DNA from: Cannabis sativa
Lineage: Eukaryota; Streptophyta; Magnoliopsida; Rosales; Cannabaceae
Direction: 5' to 3'
NCBI RefSeq assembly: GCF_029168945.1
Contig: NC_083604.1
Location: 40,667,686-40,731,685, forward strand
Length of the DNA: 64,000 bases
Each line of letters opens with the position of its first letter. The stretch's first letter is position 1. Positions 36,069 to 48,779 of the stretch are shown here, in pieces. The notes beneath the pieces are model-generated. The model saw only the letters and a program-made list of their open reading frames with translations, made no database searches and was not told the origin of the DNA. The position numbers were made by a program, and so were the translations under genes.

Positions 36069-37207
36069 TTAAAAACCTATTTTTTGCTAATGTCAATAAT
36101 TATTATAGAAGAATAGTAAAATAAAACTGTAACAGTCTGCAGCAGCAGAATGTAATTCTGTCACTGCAAAACACAATTTTGCAGAAACAAACCAGAACCA
36201 GAAATAAAAAATCAACAAAAAATAAATCAATTGACACAAGAGAATTATACGCGGTATCAGTGTTCTTTCAAACACTCCTAGTCCACAGGGCCACGCCCAG
36301 AGAATAAAATCAATTAGTAAAGTATCAAAGTTTACAATAGCAATTGACTTAAACAAATTTAGACTTCCTCTAGTGATTTACCGCAAACCTTTGTAATCCA
36401 CCTTGCTAATCTGATCCCTAAAACACACCAAGTAGTGAACTTCCTTCAGCTATTGATGTGTGCTTACTTTCTCCCGAAATAAGGCTTAAACAAATCTTCT
36501 CCCAAAGATATATGTTCACTTCCTTCCGAAATGAGTATTGGAAAAGTCTTCTCCCGAAGACCCACACTTGTCCAAAGCTTCTCTTCAACCAATTCTATGA
36601 TAGTATGAGATCATAATAAGAAAACCAAAACCTAGTTGAACACTCTAGGTTTTTACAAATAAAACACTCTTCTCACAAAGAAAGATATGAAAATATGATA
36701 CTAGAAGAGATAAAATTGTTTGACTGCTCTCTAGGTCCTATTTATAAAACATAGCAATCCTAGAAACAACCACAAAAGTGATTTTCCAGTTGTACAAAAC
36801 TTTCTTAAGAAAATTCTTGATTTACAACATTGGAATTGGGTTTTGCAACAACAGATCAGGTCCAGAAAGGAAACTTTCCAAATTGAACCAACATCACGAA
36901 TTTGGACTTCAAACCTGCCAAATAAAGTTTATTTGATTTGTTCTATTAAAGGCAAAACTGAAATCATCCATTAGAAAAAAAGAAAGTCAAGTTTCCCAAA
37001 GTTAGACAACTTTCCATAAGATAATTCTTTCTTTTACAAGAAATTTCCTAAACCACAAAGAGACCAGCTAAAAAAGAATCTTCCCTTAGAAGAAAAGAGT
37101 ACTTAAATGCACAAAATCAATGTAATAAAATAATTTAAATGCTCAATAAAAATGCACTTTAATTGAAAAATATTTTGACAACTAAATTGCCAAAAAAAGA
37201 CCTAACC
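36069..37207 (-). repeat. 5' LTR of element C
   Basis: It is a full-length partner of the LTR at 28538-29679 with scattered substitutions. Its first base in sense orientation is mutated (GGTTAGG instead of TGTTAGG). Confidence 0.85.
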
Positions 37208-37212
37208 ATACC

Positions 37213-39152
37213 GAAAGATAACAACATTCAGATCACTATGGTAGGATCTGATAGGTTACAAAGTAGGAATCAAAGATGGCATATCTCAAGGGTTGGGGGA
37301 TGCTATAGTGGGTGTGTGTGTGTGAAATGTTATCAGACTTAGAGCTTTTTGGCTTAGATCTCCCTTAGTTATGACTTAATTAATTAGGATTTTAGGGTTG
37401 AGTTAAGGCTCTTTATATAAGAGAGCTTAAACCCTAATCAACAGATAAAGTAAGAGATATTTACATATTAAATTGGTAATATACAAAAGACTAAAATTCT
37501 CCTTAAAAATAGGTAGTTTTTGTCTATTTCGTGGGCTACTAAGACCCAATTTGCAGTCTAGCTTGCAGTCCACGTGTAAGGTTGTGCACCAACGTTTTGC
37601 CAGGTCTAATCCTAGCCAGCCATACACTTGCAGGATGCAGGCTGGCCGGCCATAAAGCCGGCCAGGGGTGGCCAGCGAGCCCTTTGAGGTGGGTGGTCTG
37701 TAGCTCATCGGCCCGTTTAAGTGTTGGGACCTCCATTAGCTAAGGTGCTGACTTGGCCTCCTTGTTGGTGAGATGTACTACCACGTGGCACTGATATTGT
37801 CCACATAAGCATGCCACATCACGTGGCAAAAATTGGGATAACATTTGCCCCCAAGTCCCTATGTAGACGTCTGTGTGGATAGGGACTTATCAGCTAAGGT
37901 TGAACTGATATACCCTTTACTGAATAAATGTTGCTGCATTTTTAGTCTTTGAAATACTTGCTCTTGAATGTCTGATCTCATTAATTAACTACATTGTACT
38001 TCTACATGCTTTTTGGTTGAGTACTGTGTGGCAAGTGAAGGAATGACTCCACAGAATCTATTTAAGTCTTTTGGGGGAAACTTCTCTTCACTTTGCATTT
38101 TTCATTCTCTCATTAGAAATAAAAACTTTGAGGAAGCTCATCCTTCTCTAGAGGTCGAAGCCACATTGTTCCATCTTCTCAAGATTTTCGCGCCATTTTG
38201 ACGATCCAAGCTTCCCATCTTCTTCGTCAACGATTTCTTATTGTAGGTAAGCTTTCTATTCCTGCTATTCACTTGATTTAGTTGGTTTTTCCATGAATGC
38301 ATGAACCTTGTTCTTTGCTTTGAATGTCTTTAGATTCCCACGTTAGATTGTAATTTTTTCGGTATTTTGATCTGCATGGTATTTTTAGGATGTGTGATGT
38401 GTAATTTCTAGACCAAAAAAGATCTGATTATGACCTTCATTTTGATTCTTGGCTCTTTGAGTCACGAAGAACACAAAGAACGTATTTGAGTTCTTGAAAA
38501 AACACATGTTTGGATCCTGTACACCTCTTGCCCAGCCAAGGAGGTCTTGTTCAAGACCTAGCCGGTCTTGGGTGGTCACCATGGGTCTGGCCGGCCAAGG
38601 GGGATACCCTATAGGCTGGCCGGTCTATGCCTAAAAGTGAAGTTCCTTGTCGGTCCTAGGTTGGGTCATGGGACCTGACCAATCCTCTAAGGCTTGGGAA
38701 CCCTGGCTGGCCAAGGCTAAGGTTCCAAGCGGGTGGCTAATTTTTTTTCCTTTGTTGACCTTGGCTGGGGTCTCGCGACGACCTTGGAGGCATATACAAA
38801 TGTAATCTCATGTGCGGTCCCCTTGGAAACTTTTTATGAGACTTGGTAGTGAGTTCATTATAATCAAGCACACAACTTAGGACTCACTATTTGTCTAAGT
38901 AAATGTACTTAAGCCGGTACTTTGCTGATACTCAGTCTTGTACAATGTGATTTACTTGGAAGGTACCCTTAGGTACAGTTGACTAGAACTTTGTCTGTAG
39001 CTTTATCAGGTTGCTCACCTTCCCTTATCTCTTCTATGTAGGTGATTTTGGGAGGTGTCAGTTGTTGTGTCATAGGTCCTGTCAGCCTCGCTTTTAAGAG
39101 AGAGCATTTAGTCTGTCCCTTTACTCCTTTTGTGTGATCTCAGATCGATAAT
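37213..39152 (+). other. Element D LTR and leader sequence
   Basis: GC-richer LTR-like sequence with repeated GGCCGGCC and CACGTGGC strings runs to about 38000. A TC-rich leader follows, with a GTAAGC donor at 38247 and a possible acceptor ending at 39041. No host gene is seen. Confidence 0.45.
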
Positions 39153-42100
39153 CATGCCCAGAACGAAATGATCATATCATAGTGCACTACCATATGACCC
39201 CCATGTTGCTAGGGGTGGCAACTATGGCCAAAGTTAGAGTTATAGAGGAGGCCACACAACCTCGTGAGGATGTAGACCCAGAGGTCGATCAAGCAGAGGT
39301 ACTTGTGGTTGACTAGGGGGTCGATAGTCTAACTCCGAATCTGAGGTGGAAGAGGTTGCGCCAGTTAAGAGAAGGACTTGCAGAACTTGTTCTGTCCTCG
39401 CTAACAGCCCTCTTGGTGGATATGATGCTGATAGGAAGCCATTGAATAGGCTTGGTCTGCCTTCAGTGATGGGTCTGGACCATGTCTTAATTCAATTTTT
39501 CAGAGCCTCAGGTTTTGGATGCTAGGTCGTAGGGAGACAGGTGGGTCTCTCCCGCATCCGTCATTCTCGTCGAGACTTTTAACAGGATACTGACTAGTGA
39601 TATTATGAGGGGTGTCTAGTGTGAGATACCCACTAGAGATTAGAGAGCACACCGACTTGCTGTCACTTGGATGGCATGGTTGGAGCGTCATATACAATAG
39701 GGGGTAGTGTTGCCACTACACCCATACTTCAGAGACATCGTTGCTTACTTCGGGATGTGTCCAACACAAATCAAGTATAAAGTATCTTTCAACGATGTTT
39801 GTTTTGTATGAAGAGCTAGGCTGGCCTCAACCTACTTCATATGAGACTGGATATTACTTCGATCTAAAGTTTGCCCCCTATGTCCAAAGTTAGTGGGTAT
39901 GCCCAACCGGACTGGATACTTCTACTTCAGACAGATTGACCATCAATGGTTGGACGACACCAACAACATACCTATGTCCAAAGTTAGTGGGTATGCTTAA
40001 AACTACTTCATTACTTGAGACATCCGTGAGATCCAACACCACTATTTCCAGTGAGTGCCATTTTATAAGCGCTTCATCCCTACATTGCATATAAGAGATA
40101 GGGCAAATCACATCATGTCCCTCCTTTCGGAGAAGATGAACATAATTCAATTGGCCAGTGCGGCCAACTTTCAGAGGTACGACCTGTACCCTCCTGCCTC
40201 TGGTGTTATGGGGGCCCACGGCCCATAAGTTAGCGTGAATAGAGCCCCAGCTGCTAAGGGGGCATGTCCTGGTAATGGACAAGTCTTTGACATGGACGAT
40301 GATGTGCCTTTGTCTCAGATAGCTTGAGGTATGGAGAAGAGAGAAAGGGCCCCCCGCCAGCGCTTAGCTCACAGGGGCACAATTGGAGACGCTTCTCTTC
40401 AGATTACGCCTGGAGGCCAGAGCACTATAGGACCCACTTGTCCCTTACCTGCATCTAGAGGCAAAGGCAAGGCGGTTGTTGAGGATTCAGATGAATCCTC
40501 TTCTGAGGATGATGGTATTTGATAGTTGATTGCACCATCTCTTATATCCTTGTCTTACATCGAATATTTGTGATTTGTATTCTAACTTTTCTACTTTCTT
40601 TTTTGTAAATATGTTTCTAGGTTGAGAGGTCTTGCTGACGGACCTTCAAAGGAGCCTTCGGGTTGTCTGGGGCCAAGGTGGCTCAAACCACTCGTGCTAC
40701 GAATGTTGCAAGATCATCTCTTCCTCCTCCTTTAGGGCCTGTGCCAATCGAGCAGCTCGTGATGGATGACCCTTCAACTAGGAGGGAACGACCTTTAGGC
40801 AGGGGTGCCCCAAGGCCTAGTGAGGGTGCAGGCTCAGCCACAGGGCAGAGAACTAAGGAGGCGGCTCACAGGCATCTAGAGAGAGCCTTTCCTTCTGTGG
40901 ACGATGTGTTGGGTTTTATGCCCTAAATAAAACTCATTTCAATATAATCAGATTTACTTATTAATATAGATCAGAAATAACATTTAATGTTGCATGGTTC
41001 ACATGATTTATTTCATGATTATATGTACATAATGTATGAATTCATCTGAAACCCTTTTCACATACTTGATCCTGTTTATTGTGCCGTCAACACATTGGAA
41101 AGTAAACATGACTATGTGAATAAAGTTTCCTAGATTTATCAGACATAGGGTTTTACTGATATGATAATCTACAACAGAGTTTACTTGCATTTGGAGAAGT
41201 GCTATGTTCTTTCCAAAGCATTGGTTAAAGTAAAGCTCAGGTTGGATGCATGGAGTATGCATTGGAAGGGAACGATATTGAACTTTAACTTAGATTTATT
41301 AAACTTACCGTAATATCTATTCAAGTCAATATCGCCTAGTTGATCCTAGATCAAATGATCTTAATCCTGATATGATTAGGCTCAATCTCGAGAGGCTATT
41401 CGTGTTCTCTGATTTGTTAGTTAAGCCTACTTTTAGGTCAGGGTGATACGTACATTTTGGGAACACGGTAGTGCAATTGAATGGGAGTGCTATCATAAAC
41501 ATGGAATCTATAGCTTCTATCTGGCGAATAGTAAGCAAAGGATGATCTCCTTCGAGCTTGACCAAACGAACATAAATGGTGGAGTACTCATTTCACATAA
41601 GCTGAAATATCATTTATACGGGGTCAAGTGTTTTAAGGAATAAATACATTGTAGGGTGTAACGGTAATTTAATCCCTTTACAGTGTAGATCATTCATATA
41701 GAGGATCATTGATCACATTAGGATTATAACAATGGATAACTAATGATGTGTCTATATGGTGGAACATATAGAGCATTCTATATACTGAGAGTGCAATTAT
41801 AAGTTCTATGCGTGGATTCAACGAAGAATTAATAAGTTAGTGAATTTTAATGCTAAATTCTTGATCTACTTATTGGAAGCTCGGTTATATAGACCCATGG
41901 TCCCCGCACTAGTTGAGATAATATTGCTTGTAAGACTCATGTAATTGGTTTTGATTAATCAATTACAATTCTCAAATTAGACTATGTCTATTTGTGAATT
42001 TTTCACTAAGTAAGGGCGAAATTGTAAAGAAAGAGTTTATAGGGGCATATTTGTTAATTATGATACTTTGTATGGTTCAATTAATAAATATGATAAATGA

Positions 42101-42666
42101 CAATATTATTTAATAATTATTTATAGTTATTAAATAGTTAGAATTGGCATTTAAATGGTTGAATTAGAAAATTGGCGTTTTTGAGAAAATCAGATACAGA
42201 AAAGATAAAACTGCAAAATTGCAAAAAGTGAGGCCCAAATCCACCTTGCATGGCCGGCCACTTTTGTAGGGTGAGAGTAGTGCCCACACACAGCAAGTGA
42301 TACCTCAATCATAGTGAGGAAGATCGTGAAGAAAGACTTTCAGCAAGAAGGAGTTTCAGCATCAAAATTTTAGAGAAAGAGATCCAGGTTCAGATATTGA
42401 TAATGCTCTGCTACAGAAAGGAATCAAGGGCTAGATATCTGAACGGAAGGAGTCATTATATTCCGCTGCACCCAATGTAAGGTTTCCTAAACTTTATATG
42501 TGTTTATTTCATCGTTTTAGAAAGTTCATATTTAGGGTGTTAATAAACATACTTGTGAGTAGATCTAAGATCCTGGTAAAATAAATTCCAACACGATGAG
42601 CTTCAGGAGCTTGATGACATCGAGGTAGATAGGCTCTATTCTTCTGGCCTTCATGATTTATTCATG
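39153..42666 (+). pseudogene. Gag-like pseudogene of element D, split by solo LTR 4
   Basis: The frame starts at an ATG at 39153 and soon breaks. A segment at about 39710-40230 matches the same putative gypsy-type transposon domain as element E (PLHPYFRDIVAYFGMCPTQIK), with several stops. Segments 40331-40522 and 40663-40906 are basic and low-complexity. Removing the LTR and one copy of CGATG restores an acidic continuation (DELQELDDIEVDRLY) that ends at a GTGAGT donor at 42667. The role is inferred to be capsid-like. Confidence 0.6.
40907..42593 (+). mobile_element. Solo LTR 4 (1.9 kb family, GCAT subgroup, promoter deleted)
   Basis: It starts TGTTGGGTTTTATG and ends AAATTCCAACA, with target duplication CGATG (40902-40906 and 42594-42598). 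At 1687 bp it is about 190 bp shorter than its relatives. The missing part lies just after GGCCGGCCAC (about 42250) and includes the region that carries the TATA box in other copies. Confidence 0.92.
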
Positions 42667-42830
42667 GTGAGTTGCAAACTTAATTTTGCTCATTTTTCTG
42701 GAATTATTACAGGTTGGCCGACCATAGTGACTCGGCCAATGATGTGTCTTTAAGGGGCTGACCAGCCTTGGAATCTTCGTAGAAGGGTTGGCCGACCAGT
42801 GTTGTCAAATTACTTTTTCGTAACAGCGAA

Positions 42831-43034
42831 AGGGCCAAGATGTATGCAACTACCAAGCCCATAAAAGATAGTTCCATTTACACATTACAACAAATATTGT
42901 AACCTGATCATATGTTCAGACACAATTCAACTCCATATAATACCCATTACAAGGGCTTTAGTATCCTAACAACCACAACTCAAAATATAACCATCCATTA
43001 TTGAGATATTTAAAGTACCTCTAGAAATTAAGAT
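42831..43034. other. Unassigned DNA between element D and a MITE
   Basis: No coding or structural signal is recognised here. It may be the 3' part of element D. Confidence 0.3.
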
Positions 43035-43338
43035 GGCGTTTGGTTGGAGGTAATAAAATGGAATGGAAAGGAAACAATTTTCATTCTATTCCTTTGTTTG
43101 TTTACATTTCAAAGTATTTGAATATCATTCTAATGGAATGGCCTTTCTACCATTTTGGTAGAATGATTATTTCATTTTGAATTTGAAGGAAAGACCATTC
43201 CAATGTAAGATTTGAAAAAATTTAATAATTTTTTTATCAATTTTTTTATGCATTTTAAATTTTATTCTATTCCATTCCTATTCCAATTCCCATTCTCATT
43301 CCTATTCCTATATTTTTATTCCTCCCAACCAAACACCA
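43035..43338. mobile_element. MITE-like inverted-repeat element
   Basis: The left end GGCGTTTGGTTGGAGG is the imperfect inverse of the right end CCTCCCAACCAAACACC. The inside is rich in GGAATGG and ATTCCATTCC strings and is non-coding. A target duplication was not confirmed, so the superfamily is open. Confidence 0.6.
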
Positions 43339-43429
43339 CCTAATAGGTTATTAAAAACCAAAAAATAACTAAGTAATCCCCACATGCACGTTTACCTAAC
43401 TTATAACATTGACTGGTCTCTATTGTTGA

Positions 43430-43800
43430 AAGGAAATAAAAAAATTAGAGTAGGAGTTGTGGTTAATATTATCAAGGAAACATTATTGCTAACTATGCTA
43501 TTCCTATTCCTGATGTCTATAATTCCTACATTGCTGGAGCATTGACGTTGAAGCATTCTTTGGACTGGTGTAAATGTGCCAATTGCTTATGTTGAAACAG
43601 ACACAAAAGGTGTGGCAAATAGAATTAATATAGATTGTAAGAATTATTCACCTCTTTCTGATATTATTGAATGTATTAAGTTTACTTTATTATTTTTCCC
43701 TAATGCTTCTCTTTATTATGTAAATAAGAATGTAAATAATATGATACATGATGTATCTAAGAATGTAGTAGGGTTGATAAAGAGAGAATCTGCAATGTAA
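43430..43800 (+). pseudogene. RNase H-like tail of a LINE-type element
   Basis: The plus strand reads a degenerate RNase H-like fold: an ALTLKHSLDW segment, then a frameshift, then VETDTKGVANRI, SDIIECIK and a NVNNMIHDVSKN motif, ending at a TAA at 43800. It resembles the reverse-transcriptase-linked RNase H domains of plant LINEs. No reverse transcriptase is attached. Confidence 0.55.
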
Positions 43801-44324
43801 CATTTTAGAAATGTAATGTTGTAAGAGAACTTGTATGTGATCTAATGAAGTTACAACTTTCTTTAAAAAAAATGAATACATGCTCATTATTAACATTAAA
43901 CATAGTAATATTGTAACAGTAAGATACAACAGGTTATTAGATAATTTTAAATTTCCTAAGTATAGGGGGTGTAACCATATATTGTACTATTGAATATCTA
44001 ATGAATTCCCTAGTTTTTGAAATTTTTGAAATTTTTTTGCATATTTATACTTAGAAAATTTTCATCACACCAAGCTGTAGAAATTATTCGCATAGGCAAA
44101 ATTTATAACAAGTTATGCAAGATTAAGTATTTTTGAAGTAGTAAGTTACAATTAAAAGCACACATCAAATTTAGCGATAAAAAGTACTTAACAAAAGGAG
44201 TATCCCACCGAAGGGATACGCTGTTCGAAATATGGCGAAGCAAGTTGTCTTAAGGTATTGCCAAATAAAAAATATGAGTACCCATGTACCGCTTAAAAGA
44301 AGTTCGACAAAAGAAATAAAAAGA
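43801..44324. other. Unassigned AT-rich DNA
   Basis: No gene, terminal repeat or RNA gene is recognised. It may belong to the 3' end of element F. Confidence 0.3.
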
Positions 44325-47300
44325 TTAAGTGACATGAGCGTTGGAATCACCTGCGACCTTACTTGTACCATCTGCGACTTCAGCAACAGTCACATCTTCA
44401 GCATCGTTTAGAAAAAGATTCCCACCTAGCCCTTGAGTCTCGGTAGGCGACATGGTAAGGAAAACAGTGGCCATCTTGACTGCCTCTGGTCCAAAGACTG
44501 CGAAGTCAAAATCTAGCAGCTTGGTCAGTGTAGTCAGAGACCGCCTGGTCATAAGCCTTCTTCGCATTCTCTTTCTCAACCTCAAGATTGCGGGTAAGAC
44601 CAACATTCTCCTCCTCCAACTTCTTAACTCGCTCATTCAGAGTCTTGACTTGCTCTTCCGCCTAACCTTTGGCCAGGCCGAGATCCTCGACTTCCTTGCC
44701 TTTGGTAGCCGCGTCTAACTTTTCCTTTTTAAGGCCCTCTTGAAGAGTTGAGTTCTATTTCTTCAAGAGATCGAGGTCTTTAAAACCAACAGCATAAGCC
44801 CGCAAATAGACGGTCATTAATTAGGAGATGAGATCAACCGATCGAGACAAGAGGTCCTCGACAGGAGTTCCCTCAACTCTAGTGACAAAGTCATTGCTCA
44901 CGAACTTATCCTATAAAGCCATGATATTGCGAGCCTTGACAGTAGGATCGATCACAACTTTCTTTCCCTTATCCTGAGCAACCTTTTGCTGCTTCTTCGA
45001 CAAGTCATCTGCCTGGGTAGGAACGACATCACTTTTCCTCTTTTGAGGAGTCGCAGATGATGGCGTCGCAGTGCCAACCTTAGACTTGCAATTGAAAACT
45101 GGAGCTTGTTTCAAGAAAGTCATGTATGCGAGAAGAATGACAAATAAGGACTTGAAAGGGTAAGACAATATTGTCGGCAACATACTAAATTATATTACCT
45201 GATGTTGGTCTCGAAGTTTGCTTGGATAGACGCTTGTCTATTCTTTCCTTTTGCTTCTCAGAAGGCTCTTTGTACACTGGTTCTCGCTGAAATTTAGCGT
45301 CCTCTGGGATGAACTTGTGCTCTCGCAATTTCACAGTAGTACACAACAAACGCCAGTCGCGATCTTACACAAGAAGGCTGCTTAAGACTTCAGTGATTTC
45401 TAAAAAAATTAGGTCTAGTACAGATCGAGCTGGTCAATCTTTGAACAAGCGTCTATAAAGCAATGAAAATAAATACTAAGTGTAAAAGTACGCGACGTAC
45501 GAGGTCAGTGATTGAAGTCAATCCTAACCCCTAGCATCTTAAACGCGTAGAACCATTTCGATTTACAATCCCCCATATTGGAAACCGTCCCTTCTACCCA
45601 ATTTATTTTAGAGTTGGCCCATTTACTAAAGCAATACAAGCCATTGTCATGGCCAACGCTCTTTATCTCATAGAAGAAGCCAAAATCTTGTTGGGTTTTG
45701 TGCCCTAAATAAAACCCATTTCAATATAATCAGATTTACTTATTAATAAAGATCAGAAATAACATTTTATGTTGCATGGTTCACATGATTTATTTCATGA
45801 TTATATACATATAATGTATGAATTCTTTTTAAGTCCAGAACATATGAATTTGTTAAAGATTATAGTGTTGTCAGCACAGTGGAATATAATCTTAATTATA
45901 TGTTCGAAAGTTTATTCCCTGATTTGTCAGAATACTGGATTTAGACTGACATGGTATAATCAGCGATAGGTATTCTTACACCTTGGAAAAGTGTTATGTC
46001 ATTTCCAGGACATTGGCAAAGTTTACCAGTATCGGATGTATGGAGTATACATCGGAAGGGACCGATATTGAACTTTGATTAGATATATTAAAACTTACCG
46101 TAATATCTATTCAATTCAATATCACCTGTTGATCCTAGATCAAATGATCTTAATCCTGATATGGTTAGGTTCGATCTCAAGAGTACTATACATGTTCTTT
46201 GATTTGTTAGTTAAGCCTACTTTTGGGCCAGGGTGATACGTACATTTTGGGAACATGATAGTATAAATGAGTGGGAGCGCTACCATAAATATGGAGTCTA
46301 TAACTTATATAGGAATTTAGAAGTGAAACGATGATATCCTTCGAGCTTGGCTAAACAGAGATAAATGGTGGAGATCTCATTTTACTTTGCTGAAATATCA
46401 TTTATATGGAGCTAAGTGTTCTAAGGATAAAATACATTGAAGGTGTAACGGTAACTTAGTGCCTTTTCAATGTAGATCATCTATTAGAGGGTCATTGATC
46501 ACATTAGAATTATAACAATGGATAACTTATGACGTGTCTATATCACGGAACATATAGAGCGTTCTATATGACTGAGAGTGCAATTCCAAGTTCTAAGTGT
46601 GGATTCAATAAGGAATTAATAAGTTAGGAAATTTACTTGGTAAATTCGGTTCAACTTATTGGAAGCTCGGTTATATAGACCCATGGTCCCCATACTATTT
46701 GAGACCATACTGCTTGTAAGACTCAGTTAATTAGTTTTAATTAATCAATTATAATTCTAAAAGTTAGACTATGTCTACTTTATGAATTTTCACTAAGCAA
46801 GGGTAAAACAGTAAATAGAGAGTTTAAAGGGTATATTTATTAATTGGAAAATTTTGATTAGTTTTTATTAATAAATAAAATAAATGACAATATATTATTT
46901 AATAATTAATTATAGTTATTAAATAATTAGTTTTGACATTTTATGTGGTTGAATGAGAAAATTGGCAATTTTGGAGAATGAGAAACTAGGAATGATAAAA
47001 TAGGAAAGTTGCAAAAGTGAGAGGCTTGTTTCCATTTTCTATGGCCGGCCACTTTGTTTCCTTTTATCATTTTATTTTTCATTTTTAAATGCCAAGTAAT
47101 TCAACCTTAACCCTATGTGGTATTCTATAAATAGAAGGTAAAGGCTTCAGGTTTTACACACACACACTACTGTATTATTTCTTTCACGCAAACACTCTGA
47201 AGCCGCCACTTCCCCTCTCTTTCTTCTCTGTTTTTCGAAATTCCTTTGAGTGATGAGTAGTGCCTACACACATCAAGTAGTACCTCAATCATAGTATGTA

Positions 47301-48265
47301 AGACTGTGGAAAATCAGCACCAACAAGAAGGAGAGAAAGAGATTCAGATTCAGATCTTGATTATGCTCTGCTACAGAAAGGAATCAAGGGCTAGAGATCT
47401 GAATGGAAGGAGTCATATTATTTCGCTGCACCCACTGTAAGGTTTTCTTAAACTCTTATGTGTTTATTTCACTGTTTTAGAATTCATATTAGGATGTTAA
47501 TCAAACATACTTGGTGGTAAATCTAGATCCTAGTAAAATATTTCTAACAAATCTTTGATTGTTGGCTATCCTCGCGTGTACTCCATATACATCGCATAAA
47601 ACCCTAGGATTATGCGGTAGCTATTTGGGGTAAGCTGGAAAGGAGAGACGTCACAAAAAGAAAGAATGTCCTTCACGAAAGTATGGAAAGGCAGTGTCAC
47701 CCCGGATTGAAGAATATGAATTAAAGCCACTATGTTCTGTGTTGGGATGATCGCATGATTCGTGAAGGGAAGATGAGGCCATTATGTTGGCAAAGGCTTG
47801 GAAGTAGCCATGTGAACCAAATTTAACCTCACATATGTTGACAAATCAGATTTCTTGACCCGAGAGACTAGATCCTTCCAGGAGAAAGGTTCAATTAGGT
47901 GAGCGTTGTCAACAGAATCTATCTTGCTACCTTCAACTTCCTCCTTTTCCTTTATTTCACTGTCTGGTAACTCGAAGTCCTCACCCATTTCTTTGACTTC
48001 GGTGTCTGGGGCATGTCGCAAATGGATGAGATAACCTTGGACTAATATTGTAGACTTGCTATCGCACACTTCTAATGTCACTGGTTCCGCTAATTCCTGA
48101 ACCATTGTCTATCTTGTTTGTAGATAACGAGCCCTCGCGAGCTCTAGCTACAGGAGCTTCATCCTCGGACATCGAGGCTGGGATGAAGTTGTCGTTCCTT
48201 TCTGATTCATCCGTGAAGGCCCCCTCTCCAGAGTCATACCTCTGACTATCTGACAGGTTGCTCAT
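44325..48265 (-). mobile_element. Element F: gag-only gypsy-type element on the minus strand
   Basis: The minus strand starts at an ATG at 48265 (MSNLSDSQRYDSGEG) and is acidic to about 47900. From about 47780 to 47560 it carries the putative gypsy-type transposon domain (LPFHTFVKDILSF, PFQLTPNS). After solo LTR 5 it resumes at 45688 (FFYEIKSVGHDNG). A Lys-rich segment follows at 45183-44911 and a heptad-rich C-terminus at 44636-44325. Stops and frameshifts are frequent. Domain order matches elements E and D. Its LTRs were not delimited. Confidence 0.6.
45689..47549 (+). mobile_element. Solo LTR 5 (1.9 kb family, GTAT subgroup)
   Basis: It starts TGTTGGGTTTTGTGCCC and ends ATATTTCTAACA, with target duplication AATCT (45684-45688 and 47550-47554). 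The sense TATA box is at 47126-47133. It splits the gag-like frame of element F. Confidence 0.93.
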
Positions 48266-48779
48266 TTAAAAGATAGAAGATCATTTCAGTGTGGTGCGAG
48301 TGCAATTTTAACGAGTTAAGTGGCCTCACCCGCATTATAAAAATTAAAGCAAAAAAGTTTGCAGAATTGGCCATGCATCTCTAGAAATGGCTGGGGGTAT
48401 CTCAGTGTCATAAGGGTCATGTCACTAACATGAACATTAAGTCACTGAGAAACACCCACCATTTTGAGAATCTAATCGGTTCCAACAATGAATAAAATGC
48501 GAGAAAAATGAAAACTAACCGTATGTCTCAAGAAATGGTTAGGCGTATCACATTATCCCAAGGGGCATGCGACAATTGTATGAACATTAATTTAATGTGT
48601 CACTCCTACCATTTCGAGAACCCAGATAGTTTTCACAATAAAAATACATATAACTTAAAAGCTAAAAAAAGGCCTAAGAGTTAAAAACTTTATAAAAAAA
48701 CGGGGTCAAAAAGTTTGCTATTGGTTAGATAAAGTTATTTTGAAATATGATATTTAAGTTCAAATATATTTAAAAATAA
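48266..48779 (-). other. Leader of element F with a diverged tandem repeat
   Basis: Two blocks at about 48362-48480 and 48528-48625 share the order AGAAATGG, GTATC, CATG, TGAACATTAA and a closing CC-ACCATTT-GAGAA string. They appear to be an old duplication of about 165 bp. No coding frame is present. Confidence 0.45.

Larger units (their letters stand above)
28538..37207 (-). mobile_element. Element C: Sirevirus-like Ty1/copia element, internally deleted
   Basis: Two LTRs of about 1.14 kb (28538-29679 and 36069-37207) flank an internal region. The direct repeat ATACC lies at 28533-28537 and 37208-37212. On the minus strand the order is 5' LTR, primer-binding site (36066-36055), gag, a protease/pre-integrase remnant, an RNase H remnant, a gypsy intruder and the 3' LTR. 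The core of pol (integrase and most of reverse transcriptase) is missing. Zinc-knuckle and neighbouring sequences resemble the Sirevirus/Maximus group. Confidence 0.85.
28431..42830 (+). mobile_element. Element D: gag-only gypsy-type retroelement, heavily nested
   Basis: The LINE breaks at 28430 and new sequence starts TGTTACACAATTAG. This continues at 37213 once element C and its ATACC duplication are removed. The landmarks TTTGCCCCC (about 28482) and GGATAACATTTGCCCCC (about 37835) match element E. A leader with a GTAAGC donor at 38247 precedes a gag-like frame from about 39153. Solo LTR 4 interrupts that frame. The 3' LTR was not recognised and the right edge is approximate. Confidence 0.5.
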
